A DNA stretch of 64,000 nt from Clostridia bacterium (GCA_017456145.1 JAFTJZ010000003.1:1-64000); one strand, 5' to 3'. Positions 1 to 8,728 are shown, numbered from the stretch's first letter. Notes: a model not told the origin generated them from the sequence alone. Numbers and translations: made by a program.

Positions 1-166
1 CGGGTGCCAGCCCCGACTGATCGGGTGGGGCCGAGCCTGCAAACTCCGAGGGCTGCGGACGCTCAAAGGCGTGGCTGCTCTCGCCATCCCGAACAAGAAC
101 GATGTCAGCGTCCTCGGTGGCATACACCTCACAGCCGACAAAGCCGCAGTTGGTCTGCCAATCCGC
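1..166 (-). pseudogene. In-frame continuation of the lipoprotein beyond the TAG codon
   Basis: Reading on after the TAG in the same frame gives 55 sense codons to the window edge. They start ADWQTNCGFVGCEVYATEDA, continue with DIVLVRDGESS, and include a Pro/Ser-rich stretch. Composition and codon use match the upstream half (GCC, GAC, CTG and GTC preferred), so this looks like the rest of the same protein. Either the TAG is a recent nonsense change or assembly error (CAG to TAG would be one base), or TAG is read through. The gene continues outside the window. Confidence 0.7.
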
Positions 167-484
167 CTAGGGCAGCGCCGTCTGCTCGACCGTACCTGAA
201 ACCGTGCCGATCACCTCCGTCGGAGCGGCAGCACTCTCAGCCACGGAAAAATACAGCTCACCGCCGATCATCACGATCGGTACGCGCTCCCACGCGTCGG
301 CTATGGCGGGGAGAGGCTGCGGCTGTTCCGTCTCACCGCTGTCAGGCGGAGTCACGGTAGGCGTGTCGTCCTGCTCGGGCAGCTGCGAAATGTCGCTCGG
401 TATCCAATCCGAACACCCCGCCAAGCATAGGACGGCAAGCAACACGGCAACGCAAGCCGCCAGAATCGTTTTACATTTTTTCAT
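167..484 (-). CDS. Lipoprotein, N-terminal part, interrupted by in-frame TAG
   Basis: The product up to the first stop is 105 residues. It opens with a lipoprotein signal: KK, a hydrophobic stretch and a LAGC lipobox with the acceptor Cys at about residue 24. A Pro/Asp/Glu-rich linker (about 30-60) follows, then the start of a globular part (WERVPIVMIGGELYFSVAE). It would be exported and lipid-anchored. The stop at 167-169 is TAG, and the same frame stays open to the window edge with protein-like sequence, so the true gene is longer. The start is set by AAAGGA about 9 nt upstream and a promoter at 517-546. Function is unknown. Confidence 0.75.
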   Translation of the reverse strand: MKKCKTILAACVAVLLAVLCLAGCSDWIPSDISQLPEQDDTPTVTPPDSGETEQPQPLPAIADAWERVPIVMIGGELYFSVAESAAAPTEVIGTVSGTVEQTALP

Positions 485-516
485 ATCATGTCGTCCTTTC
501 TTCTTTTTGTGTTTTT

Positions 517-546
517 ATTATATCATATCAAAAACCACCCTGTCAA
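517..546 (-). promoter_or_regulatory. Sigma-A promoter of the interrupted lipoprotein
   Basis: On the minus strand, TTGACA and TATAAT are separated by 18 bp, about 30 bp ahead of the lipoprotein start. Confidence 0.75.
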
Positions 547-593
547 TGCGCATAATTCACAAAGCAGAAAGCGCCAATTTGTGCAACATATCC

Positions 594-636
594 AAAAAAG
601 CCGCCCTTGCGAAACGCAAGAGCGGCTCTGTTTTTT
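594..636. terminator. Bidirectional terminator between the lipoprotein and CofE-like genes
   Basis: A GC-rich inverted repeat (AGCCGC..TTGCG, loop AAA, CGCAA..GCGGCT) is flanked by A6 on the left and T6 on the right, so it can stop transcription either way. It sits just past the stop of the minus-strand ligase gene. Confidence 0.75.
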
Positions 637-640
637 CGTA

Positions 641-1837
641 TCACTCGTTGGTGTAGTTATCAAAATAGCCTTGAATATAAACGATAGGCGTTCCCTTGTC
701 GCCCGAGCCGGAGGTCAGATCGCAAAGCGAGCCGATCAGGTCGGTCAGCCGACGGGGGGTGGTTCCCTCGGACGCCATTTTACCTACCAGATTGTCGTCC
801 TTTTTGGTGATCTCGCCCTTGATGGCCTCCTTGAGCGCGTCCCCCGACAGATCGGCAAAATCGTTGTCCGCCAGGTACTTGAGCTTGAGCTCGTTGGGCG
901 TACCCTCCAGCCCCTTGGTATAGGCGGGAGAGACGACCGGGTCAGCCAACTCCCAGATCTTACCCACGGGATCCTTGAAGGCACCGTCGCCGTAGACCAT
1001 GACCTCCACTCTCTTGCCCGTCTTCTCATACAGACGTGCGGCAATGGCATCGACCAGCGGCTGGCACTCGCGGGGGAACAGCTTGACCTGATCCTCGGTC
1101 GCCTTGTTGGAGCCGAGCAGACCGTAATTCTCATTATAACCGCTGTCGCCGATAGGCGCGTTCATGATCTCATCAAGGCCAAACACACGCTCCGCCCCCG
1201 CAGCCTTGAGCAGTCTCTTGGTGCGCGCACGGGTGTGAATATCGCAGTTGATGACGTTCTTGGTATAATTCAACACAGCGCGGGGATCGTTAGCGAAAAT
1301 GATCTCCACGTCCGCACCGCACTCGCGGATCAGCGTTTCGTAATATTCCACGTAATCCACGCCGGTGAAGGGATGCTTTTGATAACCGAACAATGCACGA
1401 TACTTCTCCTGCGAGAGAACGTCGCGGTAGGGGTCAACCCCCTGCTCGTCCATTGCATCAATCGAGATCAAATGGTTGCCCACCTCGTCCGAGGGATAGG
1501 ACAGCATCAGCACGATTTTCTTGGCTCCCTTGGCAATACCGCGCAAGCAAATAGCAAAACGGTTACGGCTCAGAATGGGGAAAATAACACCGACGGTCTC
1601 CCCACCCAGCTTTTCGCGCACGTCTGCGGCGATATCGTCAACGGACGCGTAATTTCCCTGCGCGCGGGCAACGATCGCCTCGGTCATGGCAACGACATCA
1701 CGGTCACGAATGGCAAAACCATCCTCCGATGCTGCCGCATCCAGAACGGACGTGGTCACAATATCGACCAGATCGTCTCCGTTGCGAATGATAGGGGCGC
1801 GAATCCCCCGAGAAACTGTACCGACCATACGACTCAT
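641..1837 (-). CDS. Coenzyme F420-0:L-glutamate ligase family protein
   Basis: 398 residues, similar to the CofE/F420_ligase family (PF01996), which forms amide bonds to glutamate. The N-terminus has the family signature IRNGDDLVDIV, and later blocks include ARTKRLLKAAGAERVFGLDE and GYNENYGLLGSNKATED. Clostridia of this kind usually lack F420, so the real substrate is unknown. It is probably a cytosolic amino-acid ligase or binding protein. The start MSRMVG has AGGAG about 8-9 nt upstream, while the longer open frame upstream lacks a ribosome site. It is monocistronic, with its own promoter (1936-1964) and terminator (594-636). Confidence 0.75.
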   Translation of the reverse strand: MSRMVGTVSRGIRAPIIRNGDDLVDIVTTSVLDAAASEDGFAIRDRDVVAMTEAIVARAQGNYASVDDIAADVREKLGGETVGVIFPILSRNRFAICLRGIAKGAKKIVLMLSYPSDEVGNHLISIDAMDEQGVDPYRDVLSQEKYRALFGYQKHPFTGVDYVEYYETLIRECGADVEIIFANDPRAVLNYTKNVINCDIHTRARTKRLLKAAGAERVFGLDEIMNAPIGDSGYNENYGLLGSNKATEDQVKLFPRECQPLVDAIAARLYEKTGKRVEVMVYGDGAFKDPVGKIWELADPVVSPAYTKGLEGTPNELKLKYLADNDFADLSGDALKEAIKGEITKKDDNLVGKMASEGTTPRRLTDLIGSLCDLTSGSGDKGTPIVYIQGYFDNYTNE

Positions 1838-1935
1838 AGTTTGATCTCTCCTTACTTGATGCCGCGCAAAGGCGGCATGGAATGACCACGCACGGCATTT
1901 ATACCGTGCACGGGGCTTTATTTTTACCATCCTAT

Positions 1936-1964
1936 AGTATACCAAAAAAAACACGATTTGTAAA
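1936..1964 (-). promoter_or_regulatory. Promoter of the CofE-like gene
   Basis: TTTACA, 17 bp, TATACT on the minus strand. The leader downstream contains a small hairpin (GCACGG..CCGTGC, about 1887-1910). Confidence 0.65.
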
Positions 1965-2065
1965 GCCGCATTTCAAAGAAATTTTGCCCATGTTGGGGAA
2001 AATTTTTGGCTTTTTTACCGAAAGACTGAAATTTTCGATAAATACAAGTGGTCAATGAAAATTTT

Positions 2066-2779
2066 TCAAAAATAAATGCTGTTGCAATATTTGGTGGGCA
2101 AGCCCTCGGCATAGATATGCGAATCGTTTGAAAATTGCAGCATCCGCGGGATGATCAGCCCGTCATTGTTTTGGAAATTGATCACCGTCATGCCCGTGTG
2201 CCCGATGTCGGTGCGGATGGCCATCTCGGGATAAGGAATATCCAGAAGGCAGCTTAAAAACGCCTCGCCAAAGCCGTGGTGGGCAAAGAGCGCGACCCGC
2301 TCGTGATTGGGGTGCTCCGCATAGTAGCCGTTTTTTTCAAGATCGTGGCGGTACCCGAGCGAGAGCAGCAGCGCGTCGCACTCGCGCTGGATGCGTGTCA
2401 TGCCCGCCTCGTAGCTCGTGTCCGCAAAGGCGGGATGCTTGTACCATTCCCTCCCCAGCACACGCACCTCGTTTGACACCATGATCTCACGGATGCTGCG
2501 ATGCTGAAAGCACCAGTCTGTCCTGCCGTCCAGCGTGATGGCAAGATCGCGCCATGCGTGGCTCTCGTTGCACCAGTCCAGTACGGTCATTTCTTTTTTC
2601 ACCAGCTCACAGGTGGGCTTGGCGGTCAGAATGGCGCGATTGGAGCTGGAGACGTAGACGCGATCCAGCCCGTGCCGCGCCAGCCGCTTGGCAAGAGCTT
2701 GTGCTTGTTGCTCTCCCTGCGGCGTCAGGGAATCAGGATTGTAGATGGGGTCGCCGTGGCGAATATAAAACAATAACAT
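2066..2779 (-). CDS. Histidine phosphatase family protein (second of a tandem pair)
   Basis: 237 residues. The N-terminal FYIRHGDP carries the RHG catalytic motif of the phosphoglycerate mutase/acid phosphatase superfamily (PF00300). A second conserved His lies in ALFAHHGFGEAF about two thirds along, where the family places its second phosphate-binding His. It likely removes phosphate from a small molecule, substrate unknown. It follows its paralogue at 2800-3513 by 20 bp, has its own GGGAG site, and both probably share the promoter at 3551-3579. The two proteins keep identical openings and diverge mainly in the middle. Confidence 0.85.
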   Translation of the reverse strand: MLLFYIRHGDPIYNPDSLTPQGEQQAQALAKRLARHGLDRVYVSSSNRAILTAKPTCELVKKEMTVLDWCNESHAWRDLAITLDGRTDWCFQHRSIREIMVSNEVRVLGREWYKHPAFADTSYEAGMTRIQRECDALLLSLGYRHDLEKNGYYAEHPNHERVALFAHHGFGEAFLSCLLDIPYPEMAIRTDIGHTGMTVINFQNNDGLIIPRMLQFSNDSHIYAEGLPTKYCNSIYF

Positions 2780-2799
2780 GGCTCTGTCTCCCTTATTGC

Positions 2800-3513
2800 T
2801 CAGAAATACAGACGGTTTTGATATTTGGTGGGCAGCCCCTCGCGATACAGATGCGCGTCACCTGAGAGCTGCAGCACCTTGGGATAGACGTTCTCTTCCC
2901 CGGAAAACTCCACCACCGTCATACCGGAATGACCAAAATCAAAGGTGGTGGCAAAAATGGGATACGGAACATCCAGAAGAAGGCTCATGATCGCCATACC
3001 GATTCCCTGATGGGCAAACATCGCAATGCGGTCGTGATTGGGGCGCTCGGCAACGTAGCGGTTGTTCTGTGCGTCGTGGCGATAACCCTGCTCCAGCATA
3101 AAGGCGTCCAGCTCGCCGCCGATGTGTGCGACTCCCTCGGAAAAGTGCTCCTCCGCAAAGGCCGCATGGCGGTGCCACTCCTTCCCCATCGCCCGCACCT
3201 CGGGCGAGGAAAACAGTTCGATGGTCGGGCGGTGAGCGAAACACCACGACTTTCCGCCCTTGCCGTTGTCAACGAAGAAATATTTCGCCGCCAGTGCCTC
3301 GTCCATCCAGGGCTTGACCTGTGCCTTCTTGCCCAGCAGCTCGCACGTCGGTACCGAGGTCAGCCGTGCGCGGTTGGAGGGAGAGACGTAGATGCGATCA
3401 ATGCCGTACATCGCCAAGCGCTTGGCAAGCGCAGCGGCTTGCTTTTCCCCCTGCGGGGTCAGCGAGTCAGGGTTGTAGATAGGATCGCCGTGACGGATAT
3501 AAAAGAGCAGCAT
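2800..3513 (-). CDS. Histidine phosphatase family protein (first of a tandem pair)
   Basis: 237 residues, the same length as the downstream paralogue. The opening MLLFYIRHGDPIYNPDSLTP is identical to the paralogue's. The RHG motif is at residues 7-9, and the later His is in AMFAHQGIGMAIMS. Both proteins end with a similar block (GLPTKYQNRLYF here, GLPTKYCNSIYF there). GGGAGG lies 10 nt before ATG. As first gene of the pair it is served by the promoter at 3551-3579. The substrate is unknown. Similarity to cobalamin or phosphoglycerate mutases is at superfamily level only. Confidence 0.85.
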   Translation of the reverse strand: MLLFYIRHGDPIYNPDSLTPQGEKQAAALAKRLAMYGIDRIYVSPSNRARLTSVPTCELLGKKAQVKPWMDEALAAKYFFVDNGKGGKSWCFAHRPTIELFSSPEVRAMGKEWHRHAAFAEEHFSEGVAHIGGELDAFMLEQGYRHDAQNNRYVAERPNHDRIAMFAHQGIGMAIMSLLLDVPYPIFATTFDFGHSGMTVVEFSGEENVYPKVLQLSGDAHLYREGLPTKYQNRLYF

Positions 3514-3550
3514 TTATGATTTCCTCCCGATCTCCTGATATAGATACTAT

Positions 3551-3579
3551 ATTCTATCATTTTTTCATTGTGCCGTCAA
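3551..3579 (-). promoter_or_regulatory. Promoter of the twin histidine phosphatase operon
   Basis: TTGACG, 17 bp, TAGAAT on the minus strand, diverging from the rubrerythrin-fusion promoter. Confidence 0.7.
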
Positions 3580-3607
3580 GAGATATTAAAAATTTTTACG
3601 TTACCTA

Positions 3608-3636
3608 TTGCATTTTTCTCGCATTTATGGTAGAAT
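3608..3636 (+). promoter_or_regulatory. Promoter of the rubredoxin-rubrerythrin fusion
   Basis: TTGCAT, 17 bp, TAGAAT, about 45 bp ahead of the ATG at 3680. Confidence 0.65.
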
Positions 3637-3679
3637 ACTGTTGTCAACCGATCATTGGAAAACACGGAGGTTTCAATCC

Positions 3680-4945
3680 ATGAGCAACATCGACAGCAAA
3701 GCCCTGTATAGCCTTGGCTACGGGCTATACGTCGTCACCTGCCGCGACGAGGCAAAGGGGCGCGATAACGCGCTCATTCTCAACAGCGTCATGCAGGTGG
3801 CAAGCAACCCCGACCGCATCGCCGTTTGCATCAATAAAGCCAATTATTCCCACGATATCGTCAAGGAGAATGGCAAGATGAACGTGCTCTGTCTGGATGA
3901 GAGCGCACCCTTTTCCTTGTTTGAGCGCTACGGATTTTTCAGCGGGCGAGATCGGGATAAGCTGGCCGACGTCACCTTCACCCGCACCGAAAACGGTCTG
4001 CCGCTGCTCAACGAGCACGTCAACACCTGCATTTCTCTGTGCGTGGAGGAGTACACCGATCTTGGCAGCCACGGAATGTTTTTCTGCACGATCACCGAGT
4101 CCCGTGTGCTCTCTGCCGCCCCCTCCATGACCTACGCCTACTACCACGCCAACGTCAAGCCCAAGGCCGCCCCCAAAAAGAAAGTCGGTTATGTCTGCAC
4201 GATCTGCGGCTACGTCTACGAGGGCGAGACTCTGCCCGACGATTTCGTCTGCCCCTGGTGTAAGCACGGTGCCGAGGATTTTGAGCCCATCGACCCCTCT
4301 CCCAAAGCCGAAAGCATCCCCGCCGCAAACATATCAGAAAAGGAGAGTGATACCATGAACAACCAAAACAATCTTAATATCATCACCGAAAAGGAGATCC
4401 AACCCATGAGCAACAAGTACGCAGGTACAAAAACCGAAAAGAATCTGGAGGCCGCCTTTGCAGGCGAGAGCCAGGCAAGAAACAAGTACACCTACTTTGC
4501 ATCCGTTGCAAAGAAGGAGGGCTATGAGCAGATCGCCGCTCTGTTCCAGAAAACCGCCGACAACGAAAAGGAGCACGCCAAGATGTGGTTCAAGGAGCTG
4601 GGCGGCATCGGAGACACCGCAGAGAACCTTCTGCACGCAGCCGAGGGCGAGAATTATGAGTGGACGGATATGTACGCCGAGTTCGCCAAGACCGCAGAGG
4701 AAGAGGGGTTCAAAGCACTGGCAGCCAAGTTCCGATTGGTTGCAGCCATTGAAAAGCACCACGAGGAGCGTTACCGTGCCCTGCTCAAGAACGTCGAGAC
4801 CGCACAGGTCTTTGAGAAGAGCGAGGTCAAGATCTGGGAGTGCCGCAACTGCGGACACATCGTCGTAGGCACCAAAGCCCCCGAGGTATGTCCCACCTGC
4901 GCTCACCCCAAGGCTTACTTTGAAGTCAACGCAGAGAATTATTGA
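3680..4945 (+). CDS. Flavin reductase-rubredoxin-rubrerythrin fusion
   Basis: 421 residues made of three redox modules. Residues 1-165 resemble the FMN-binding split barrel of flavoredoxin / high-molecular-weight rubredoxin. Residues 168-205 are a rubredoxin (C173xxC176 and C191xxC194). Residues 243-421 are a complete rubrerythrin with ferritin-like helices ([29 protein letters not shown]) and a C-terminal rubredoxin-like knuckle (CRNCGH, CPTC). Such proteins pass electrons from NAD(P)H through flavin and rubredoxin to reduce peroxide or oxygen. Hrb and rubrerythrin are normally separate, and the linker here (206-242) still contains two ribosome-site-plus-ATG pairs. GGAGG precedes the ATG at 3680. 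Cytosolic. Confidence 0.9.
   Translation: MSNIDSKALYSLGYGLYVVTCRDEAKGRDNALILNSVMQVASNPDRIAVCINKANYSHDIVKENGKMNVLCLDESAPFSLFERYGFFSGRDRDKLADVTFTRTENGLPLLNEHVNTCISLCVEEYTDLGSHGMFFCTITESRVLSAAPSMTYAYYHANVKPKAAPKKKVGYVCTICGYVYEGETLPDDFVCPWCKHGAEDFEPIDPSPKAESIPAANISEKESDTMNNQNNLNIITEKEIQPMSNKYAGTKTEKNLEAAFAGESQARNKYTYFASVAKKEGYEQIAALFQKTADNEKEHAKMWFKELGGIGDTAENLLHAAEGENYEWTDMYAEFAKTAEEEGFKALAAKFRLVAAIEKHHEERYRALLKNVETAQVFEKSEVKIWECRNCGHIVVGTKAPEVCPTCAHPKAYFEVNAENY
4341..4408 (+). promoter_or_regulatory. Two internal ribosome-binding sites inside the fusion gene
   Basis: AAAAGGAGAG with ATG at 4355, and AAGGAG (4391-4396) with ATG at 4406, both in frame. The second ATG begins exactly where free-standing rubrerythrins begin ([14 protein letters not shown]), so separate rubrerythrin could also be made from this mRNA. 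Confidence 0.6.
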
Positions 4946-4964
4946 TTTGTGAAGTGAATATACG

Positions 4965-4999
4965 GCGAGGGGGAACTTTTTCAAAAAGTTCCCCCTCGC
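4965..4999. terminator. Terminator hairpin of repeat family F2
   Basis: Perfect inverted repeat of GCGAGGGGGAACTTTTT around a short centre, between the convergent rubrerythrin-fusion and LRR genes. Similar hairpins occur at 9242, 24907, 25012, 33531 and 54042. Confidence 0.7.
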
Positions 5000-5053
5000 G
5001 TTCCCCTCAAAAGCTTTCGGGGAACTGATTGGTTGGCTTTTTTATACATGATC

Positions 5054-7138
5054 TCAATCCGCACGGTACCACATCTGAATTCCACCCAAAAGATCGGCGG
5101 CGGTCTCGGCATTTCGCAACTCCTCCGATGATATGGGAGTGTACCCATCGGACTGCATCACCCAGCCCTCGGGCTGCTCGAATATGACGCGGCTCGGCTT
5201 GGTGGGCACTCGGAAGATACACATGCCAATGGTTCGCACATTCTTCGGGATGGTAATCTCCTTCAGAGCCGAACAACCGTCAAAGGCATAAGAGCCGATC
5301 ATGTTCAGTGAATCCGGCAAATGCACCGCCTGCAGCGCACGGCATTCGCGGAATGCCCCACTCTCCAGCGTGGTCACACCCTCGGGCACATTCACAGAAA
5401 TCAGAGACTCGCATCCGTTGAATGCATTGTTATCGATCACCGTCAGATGCGACGGCAGCGTAATCTCGCGCAGTGCCTTACAATCCTGAAAAGCCCTCTG
5501 TCCAATGGCGGTCACACCATCGGGAATATGCACGCGCTCCAAGTTTTCACATCCGCTCACCATATACGACGGGATGGAGATCAGTGCATCGGGCAACGTA
5601 ATCTCCTGCAGCGCCGCACAGTAGGAAAATGCACTGTCGCCAATATGCAGCACATCCTTGCCCAGCGTGATCTTTTGCAGATCGCGGCAGCCGTAAAATG
5701 CGAGTGCATCAATGTTATATACACCGTCGGGAATGACAACGCGCGTCAAGCCGAGGCGTTCGCTGAAGGCGCTCCTTCCGATGCCCTGCACACCACCCGG
5801 GATCTCAGTCACCTTGCAGGTGCCCAAAACCACGATTTCTCTGTATTTTAGAATTAAGCAGCCGTCTTTCTCATAAAAATTCTCGTTTTCCGCGTCTACC
5901 GTAATACGCTCGATCATGGGTGTATTGCTGAATACCGTGTTGTTCCATGTGCTCAGACCCTTGCCGATATGGATCTCTCGCAGCGATGTGCAGTTCATAA
6001 ACGCATTTTCTTGCATATATTCTACGCTGTCCGGCAAAACGATTCGAGTCAGCTCGGTGCGACCTGCATACGCATACGCCCCAATGCTCCTGACCCCCTC
6101 GGGGATGATCCCCGTTGCAAAGCCGAAAACCACGGTATCATCTCGGATCAAACAGCCCTCCTCGGCGCGGTAGACGCTATTTTCCTTGTCCACCGTGATT
6201 TGCGCAAGTGCCGCGCAGCCCGCAAACGCCTGCGCATCGATCTCGGTCACGCCTGCGCCAATATGCAGCGTTTCCAATGAGGAGCAATTCAGAAAAACAT
6301 GGCCGACAATCGTAGTAATACCGTCTCCCAGCGTGACACTTTTCAGCGCGGTGCAATCGTAAAAAGCAGGCTCAAGCGTGGTAACACTGTCAGGGATATC
6401 TATCTGCTGCAGCGCCGTGCAATGAGAAAAGGCACTATGTCCGATCTCCTCGACACTATCGGGAATGTCGATGATCTCCAACGCAGAACAATCGCCGAAT
6501 GCAGTTTGCGGGATTTGCGTGATGCCGTTGCCCAGCGTGACCTTTTTCAGCGCCGAGCATTCCCAAAACGTGCTATATCCCAGGCTCTTGACGCTGTCGG
6601 GAACGGTCATTTCGGTGAGCGCATTACAGCGGGCAAATGCTCTGTCGCCAATGCTCTCCACCGAGTTCCCAATCGTAAAATTCTCTAATGCGGCACATTC
6701 GTAAAACGCATCATTGCCGATCGTCTTAACATTCATGCCAAGATTAACGGTGGTCAGATTTTTGCAACTTTGAAAAGCAAAATCGCCGATCTCGGTCAGT
6801 GTGTCGGGCAGTGTCACACGCTCAACCCAATCAGCACCCTCGAAAACACTGTCACCATAGACCATATCGGTGCAGGTGTCTTTCTCATACTCGTACGTTC
6901 CGATCGCGACGACCTTGTCACCCTCGGGCGAGTGCGACGGCACGATGATGTGGACATCCTCGCACGTTCCGATACCACTGAGATAACAGGTTCCGTCGCC
7001 GTTGGAGGTAAACTCCAATCCCTCGGACGGCATTATCTCCTCCTCCCCGCACCCGCAAAGCGAGAGCGCCAAAAGCAAGAGCATAACGGCAAAGAGCAAG
7101 GAAGATCGAAGTGTATGGATTCGTTTTCTGTGTTTCAT
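5054..7138 (-). CDS. BspA-type leucine-rich repeat lipoprotein
   Basis: 694 residues. A basic N-terminus and hydrophobic helix lead to a lipobox (LSLCGC, Cys at 28 or 30). From about residue 80 to 640 there are some two dozen LRR_5 repeats of about 23 residues (pattern IGDFAFQSCKNLTTVNLG), with two non-repeat insertions at about 300-345 and 410-445. Such surface proteins of gut and oral bacteria usually mediate adhesion or ligand binding; the ligand here is not predictable. The C-terminus (about 645-694) is non-repetitive and ends WYRAD. It is monocistronic with promoter 7181-7209 and GAAAGGAG before the ATG. Confidence 0.85.
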   Translation of the reverse strand: MKHRKRIHTLRSSLLFAVMLLLLALSLCGCGEEEIMPSEGLEFTSNGDGTCYLSGIGTCEDVHIIVPSHSPEGDKVVAIGTYEYEKDTCTDMVYGDSVFEGADWVERVTLPDTLTEIGDFAFQSCKNLTTVNLGMNVKTIGNDAFYECAALENFTIGNSVESIGDRAFARCNALTEMTVPDSVKSLGYSTFWECSALKKVTLGNGITQIPQTAFGDCSALEIIDIPDSVEEIGHSAFSHCTALQQIDIPDSVTTLEPAFYDCTALKSVTLGDGITTIVGHVFLNCSSLETLHIGAGVTEIDAQAFAGCAALAQITVDKENSVYRAEEGCLIRDDTVVFGFATGIIPEGVRSIGAYAYAGRTELTRIVLPDSVEYMQENAFMNCTSLREIHIGKGLSTWNNTVFSNTPMIERITVDAENENFYEKDGCLILKYREIVVLGTCKVTEIPGGVQGIGRSAFSERLGLTRVVIPDGVYNIDALAFYGCRDLQKITLGKDVLHIGDSAFSYCAALQEITLPDALISIPSYMVSGCENLERVHIPDGVTAIGQRAFQDCKALREITLPSHLTVIDNNAFNGCESLISVNVPEGVTTLESGAFRECRALQAVHLPDSLNMIGSYAFDGCSALKEITIPKNVRTIGMCIFRVPTKPSRVIFEQPEGWVMQSDGYTPISSEELRNAETAADLLGGIQMWYRAD

Positions 7139-7180
7139 GACGTTCTCCTTTCGAGATAAGAAATAAAATTGCCCAAGTTT

Positions 7181-7209
7181 ATTTTACCATACGAGCAACA
7201 ATTTGTCAA
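7181..7209 (-). promoter_or_regulatory. Promoter of the LRR lipoprotein gene
   Basis: TTGACA, 17 bp, TAAAAT on the minus strand. Confidence 0.75.
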
Positions 7210-7261
7210 TATGCGCACAAGAGATTTTACAGTACAGCAATATATGTGTCATATTTCGTTC

Positions 7262-7452
7262 AAAAAAGGGGGGCATCAAATGCAAATTTGCATTTGACAC
7301 TCACCCCATCGTTTTTGCTTTACAGCAAAACCAAACACCACAATTTTACCTGCTTTGCGGGCAAAAAACGCAAATTCCGCGCGACAAAAAAACCTACCGT
7401 CGCTTTTTTGCGCAAAGGCTGCGTCATTAACGCACAGCCCCTGCTTTTTTCG
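7262..7452. repeat. Dispersed repeat family F1, copy 1
   Basis: About 190 bp. It starts with a palindrome around TCAAATGCAAATTTGCATTTGA, then GCTTT..GCAAA, CTACCGTCG and a final GGCTGCG..CGCAGCC-like hairpin. The same blocks in the same order recur at 37033-37203 and 49018-49193, with partial copies near 29.2 kb and 50.7 kb. It fills the gap between two genes and holds no coding sequence. Confidence 0.65.
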
Positions 7453-7456
7453 ATTT

Positions 7457-8137
7457 TTACCATCCGTATGCGGCAATCCGCTCCCCAATCACCTTCGCCG
7501 TACTCTCCACAAACGCATCCATCCGCTCGCGCGTCAGATACGGATAATCGCGATCCAATATCCCGTGCTCGTTCTCATCGCGGTAAAAGGCGGTAATGTA
7601 GCGACAGCGCAGCGCAAAAGCATCTCGGGAAAATTCGTCCATATAGACGTTTTCAAAGTCAATCGCCCGCTCGTAAACGCCAAATGCAGTAAAATCAGGA
7701 TGCTCCCGTAAATACAGAAAATCCAAATCATACCAGTCTTTCTTCCATTTCCACACGGTCGCCATCGGATCGGCCTCGTATGCCTCGCGGTCATGCGCCA
7801 CCGACTCGGTAAAAATCTCCCGCCGCCAAAGCACGTCCGTCATCAAATGGCATAAATACCCCAGATAAAATGACCTCTGCTGCACATCATATGCCGCGTA
7901 CCTCTCCGATGTCAGATACTTGTCCGCATATTTTTCCACCGAAACAGCACGATGTCCGTCCGCGCCCCGCAGTTTGAAATGTGAAATGTCCGTGCTGGGC
8001 GTGAATACGCTCCAATCCTCGTTGGGTACGCCACTGTCGGGGGCAATGTTTCCTACAATAAATTCTCGCGGGCATAATGCAGAATGCTGCGATGTGATCG
8101 CCTGTGCCACCCGCAGATGTACCATCCAAGACGCCAT
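7457..8137 (-). CDS. Zinc-dependent phospholipase C-like family protein
   Basis: 226 residues, no signal peptide. Motifs fit the zinc-dependent phospholipase C-like fold (PF00882 type): WMVHLRVA near the start, GNIAPDSG, SHFK, and the His-rich helix YLGYLCHLMTDVLW, which would supply metal-binding His and Asp residues. The family is mostly uncharacterised in Clostridia and may be a phosphoesterase; no substrate can be named. AAGGAGAG lies 12 nt before the ATG, a slightly long spacing. It stands alone between two repeat-filled gaps. Confidence 0.65.
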   Translation of the reverse strand: MASWMVHLRVAQAITSQHSALCPREFIVGNIAPDSGVPNEDWSVFTPSTDISHFKLRGADGHRAVSVEKYADKYLTSERYAAYDVQQRSFYLGYLCHLMTDVLWRREIFTESVAHDREAYEADPMATVWKWKKDWYDLDFLYLREHPDFTAFGVYERAIDFENVYMDEFSRDAFALRCRYITAFYRDENEHGILDRDYPYLTRERMDAFVESTAKVIGERIAAYGW

Positions 8138-8214
8138 ATAACCAAATTTCTCTCCTTATTATATAGATATCAAATCCGAAATTCCTCTTTCATCCCGTCA
8201 GCATCACCTTGTTT

Positions 8215-8385
8215 TTCGTCGTGGCCTTCCCACGACGAAAAGCGGAGTTTCCGAGCCACGACAGCCGCGTGCGTATCAGCGGTCGCAAGACCGCGTTAGC
8301 GCGCGAGATGGGCGGGGTTCTTAGGGGCGGAGTCCCTAAGTCGGTTTCTTGGTTCGTTCTTTGCCGAGGCAAAGAATGAACACAA
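8215..8385. repeat. Dispersed repeat family F3, copy 1
   Basis: The gap 8138-8530 holds a cluster of hairpins: GCGGTC-GCAA-GACCGC (8279-8294), TTAGGG..CCCTAA (about 8319-8340) and TTCTTTGCC..GGCAAAGAA (about 8357-8376). The same hairpins in the same order, with compensatory changes, occur at 44.93-45.16 kb and 62.0-62.26 kb; the last two hairpins also occur at 33.8 kb. No gene is visible here. Confidence 0.6.
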
Positions 8386-8530
8386 CTGCCATCAAGGTAA
8401 ATGCACCGTTCTACCGTTTTAATCATGTATCTTCTCCTTGTATTTTGCACTTAATATTTCGTGTGTAAAAATAAGGTGTATCATTTCACATCAAAAAAGT
8501 GTAAAATATGCATATGTGGGGTGATGCATC

Positions 8531-8728
8531 ATGTTTGAAATCAAAAAGCCGGAATACATAAATAAAACCTTTCGGCTTCCATCAGATCTTGTGAAAAAAA
8601 TGGAAGTGCTGGCGCAGGAAAAGCAAGTCTCATTAAATAATCTTGTCGTTCAATGCTGCGAATATGCACTGGATCACACTCCCGATTCCAAGCAAACCGT
8701 TTCCAAAAGCAACGAGGAGATTTTATAA
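8531..8728 (+). CDS. Small ribbon-helix-helix (Arc/CopG-like) protein
   Basis: 65 residues. KTFRLPSDLVKKMEVLAQEK fits an RHH fold: a short beta strand followed by two helices (VSLNNLVVQCCEYALDH). RHH proteins bind DNA as dimers, often as antitoxins or autorepressors. It lies 1 bp ahead of the next gene, and both are richer in A/T than the surroundings, suggesting a transferred two-gene unit. The ribosome site is weak (GGGGTGAT). Assignment rests on pattern only. Confidence 0.65.
   Translation: MFEIKKPEYINKTFRLPSDLVKKMEVLAQEKQVSLNNLVVQCCEYALDHTPDSKQTVSKSNEEIL

Noticed and set aside
488..1885. 465-codon plus-strand ORF over the CofE-like gene
   Set aside because: It mirrors the minus-strand gene in another frame, has no ribosome site and an unnatural composition. 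The minus-strand gene has family motifs, promoter and ribosome site.
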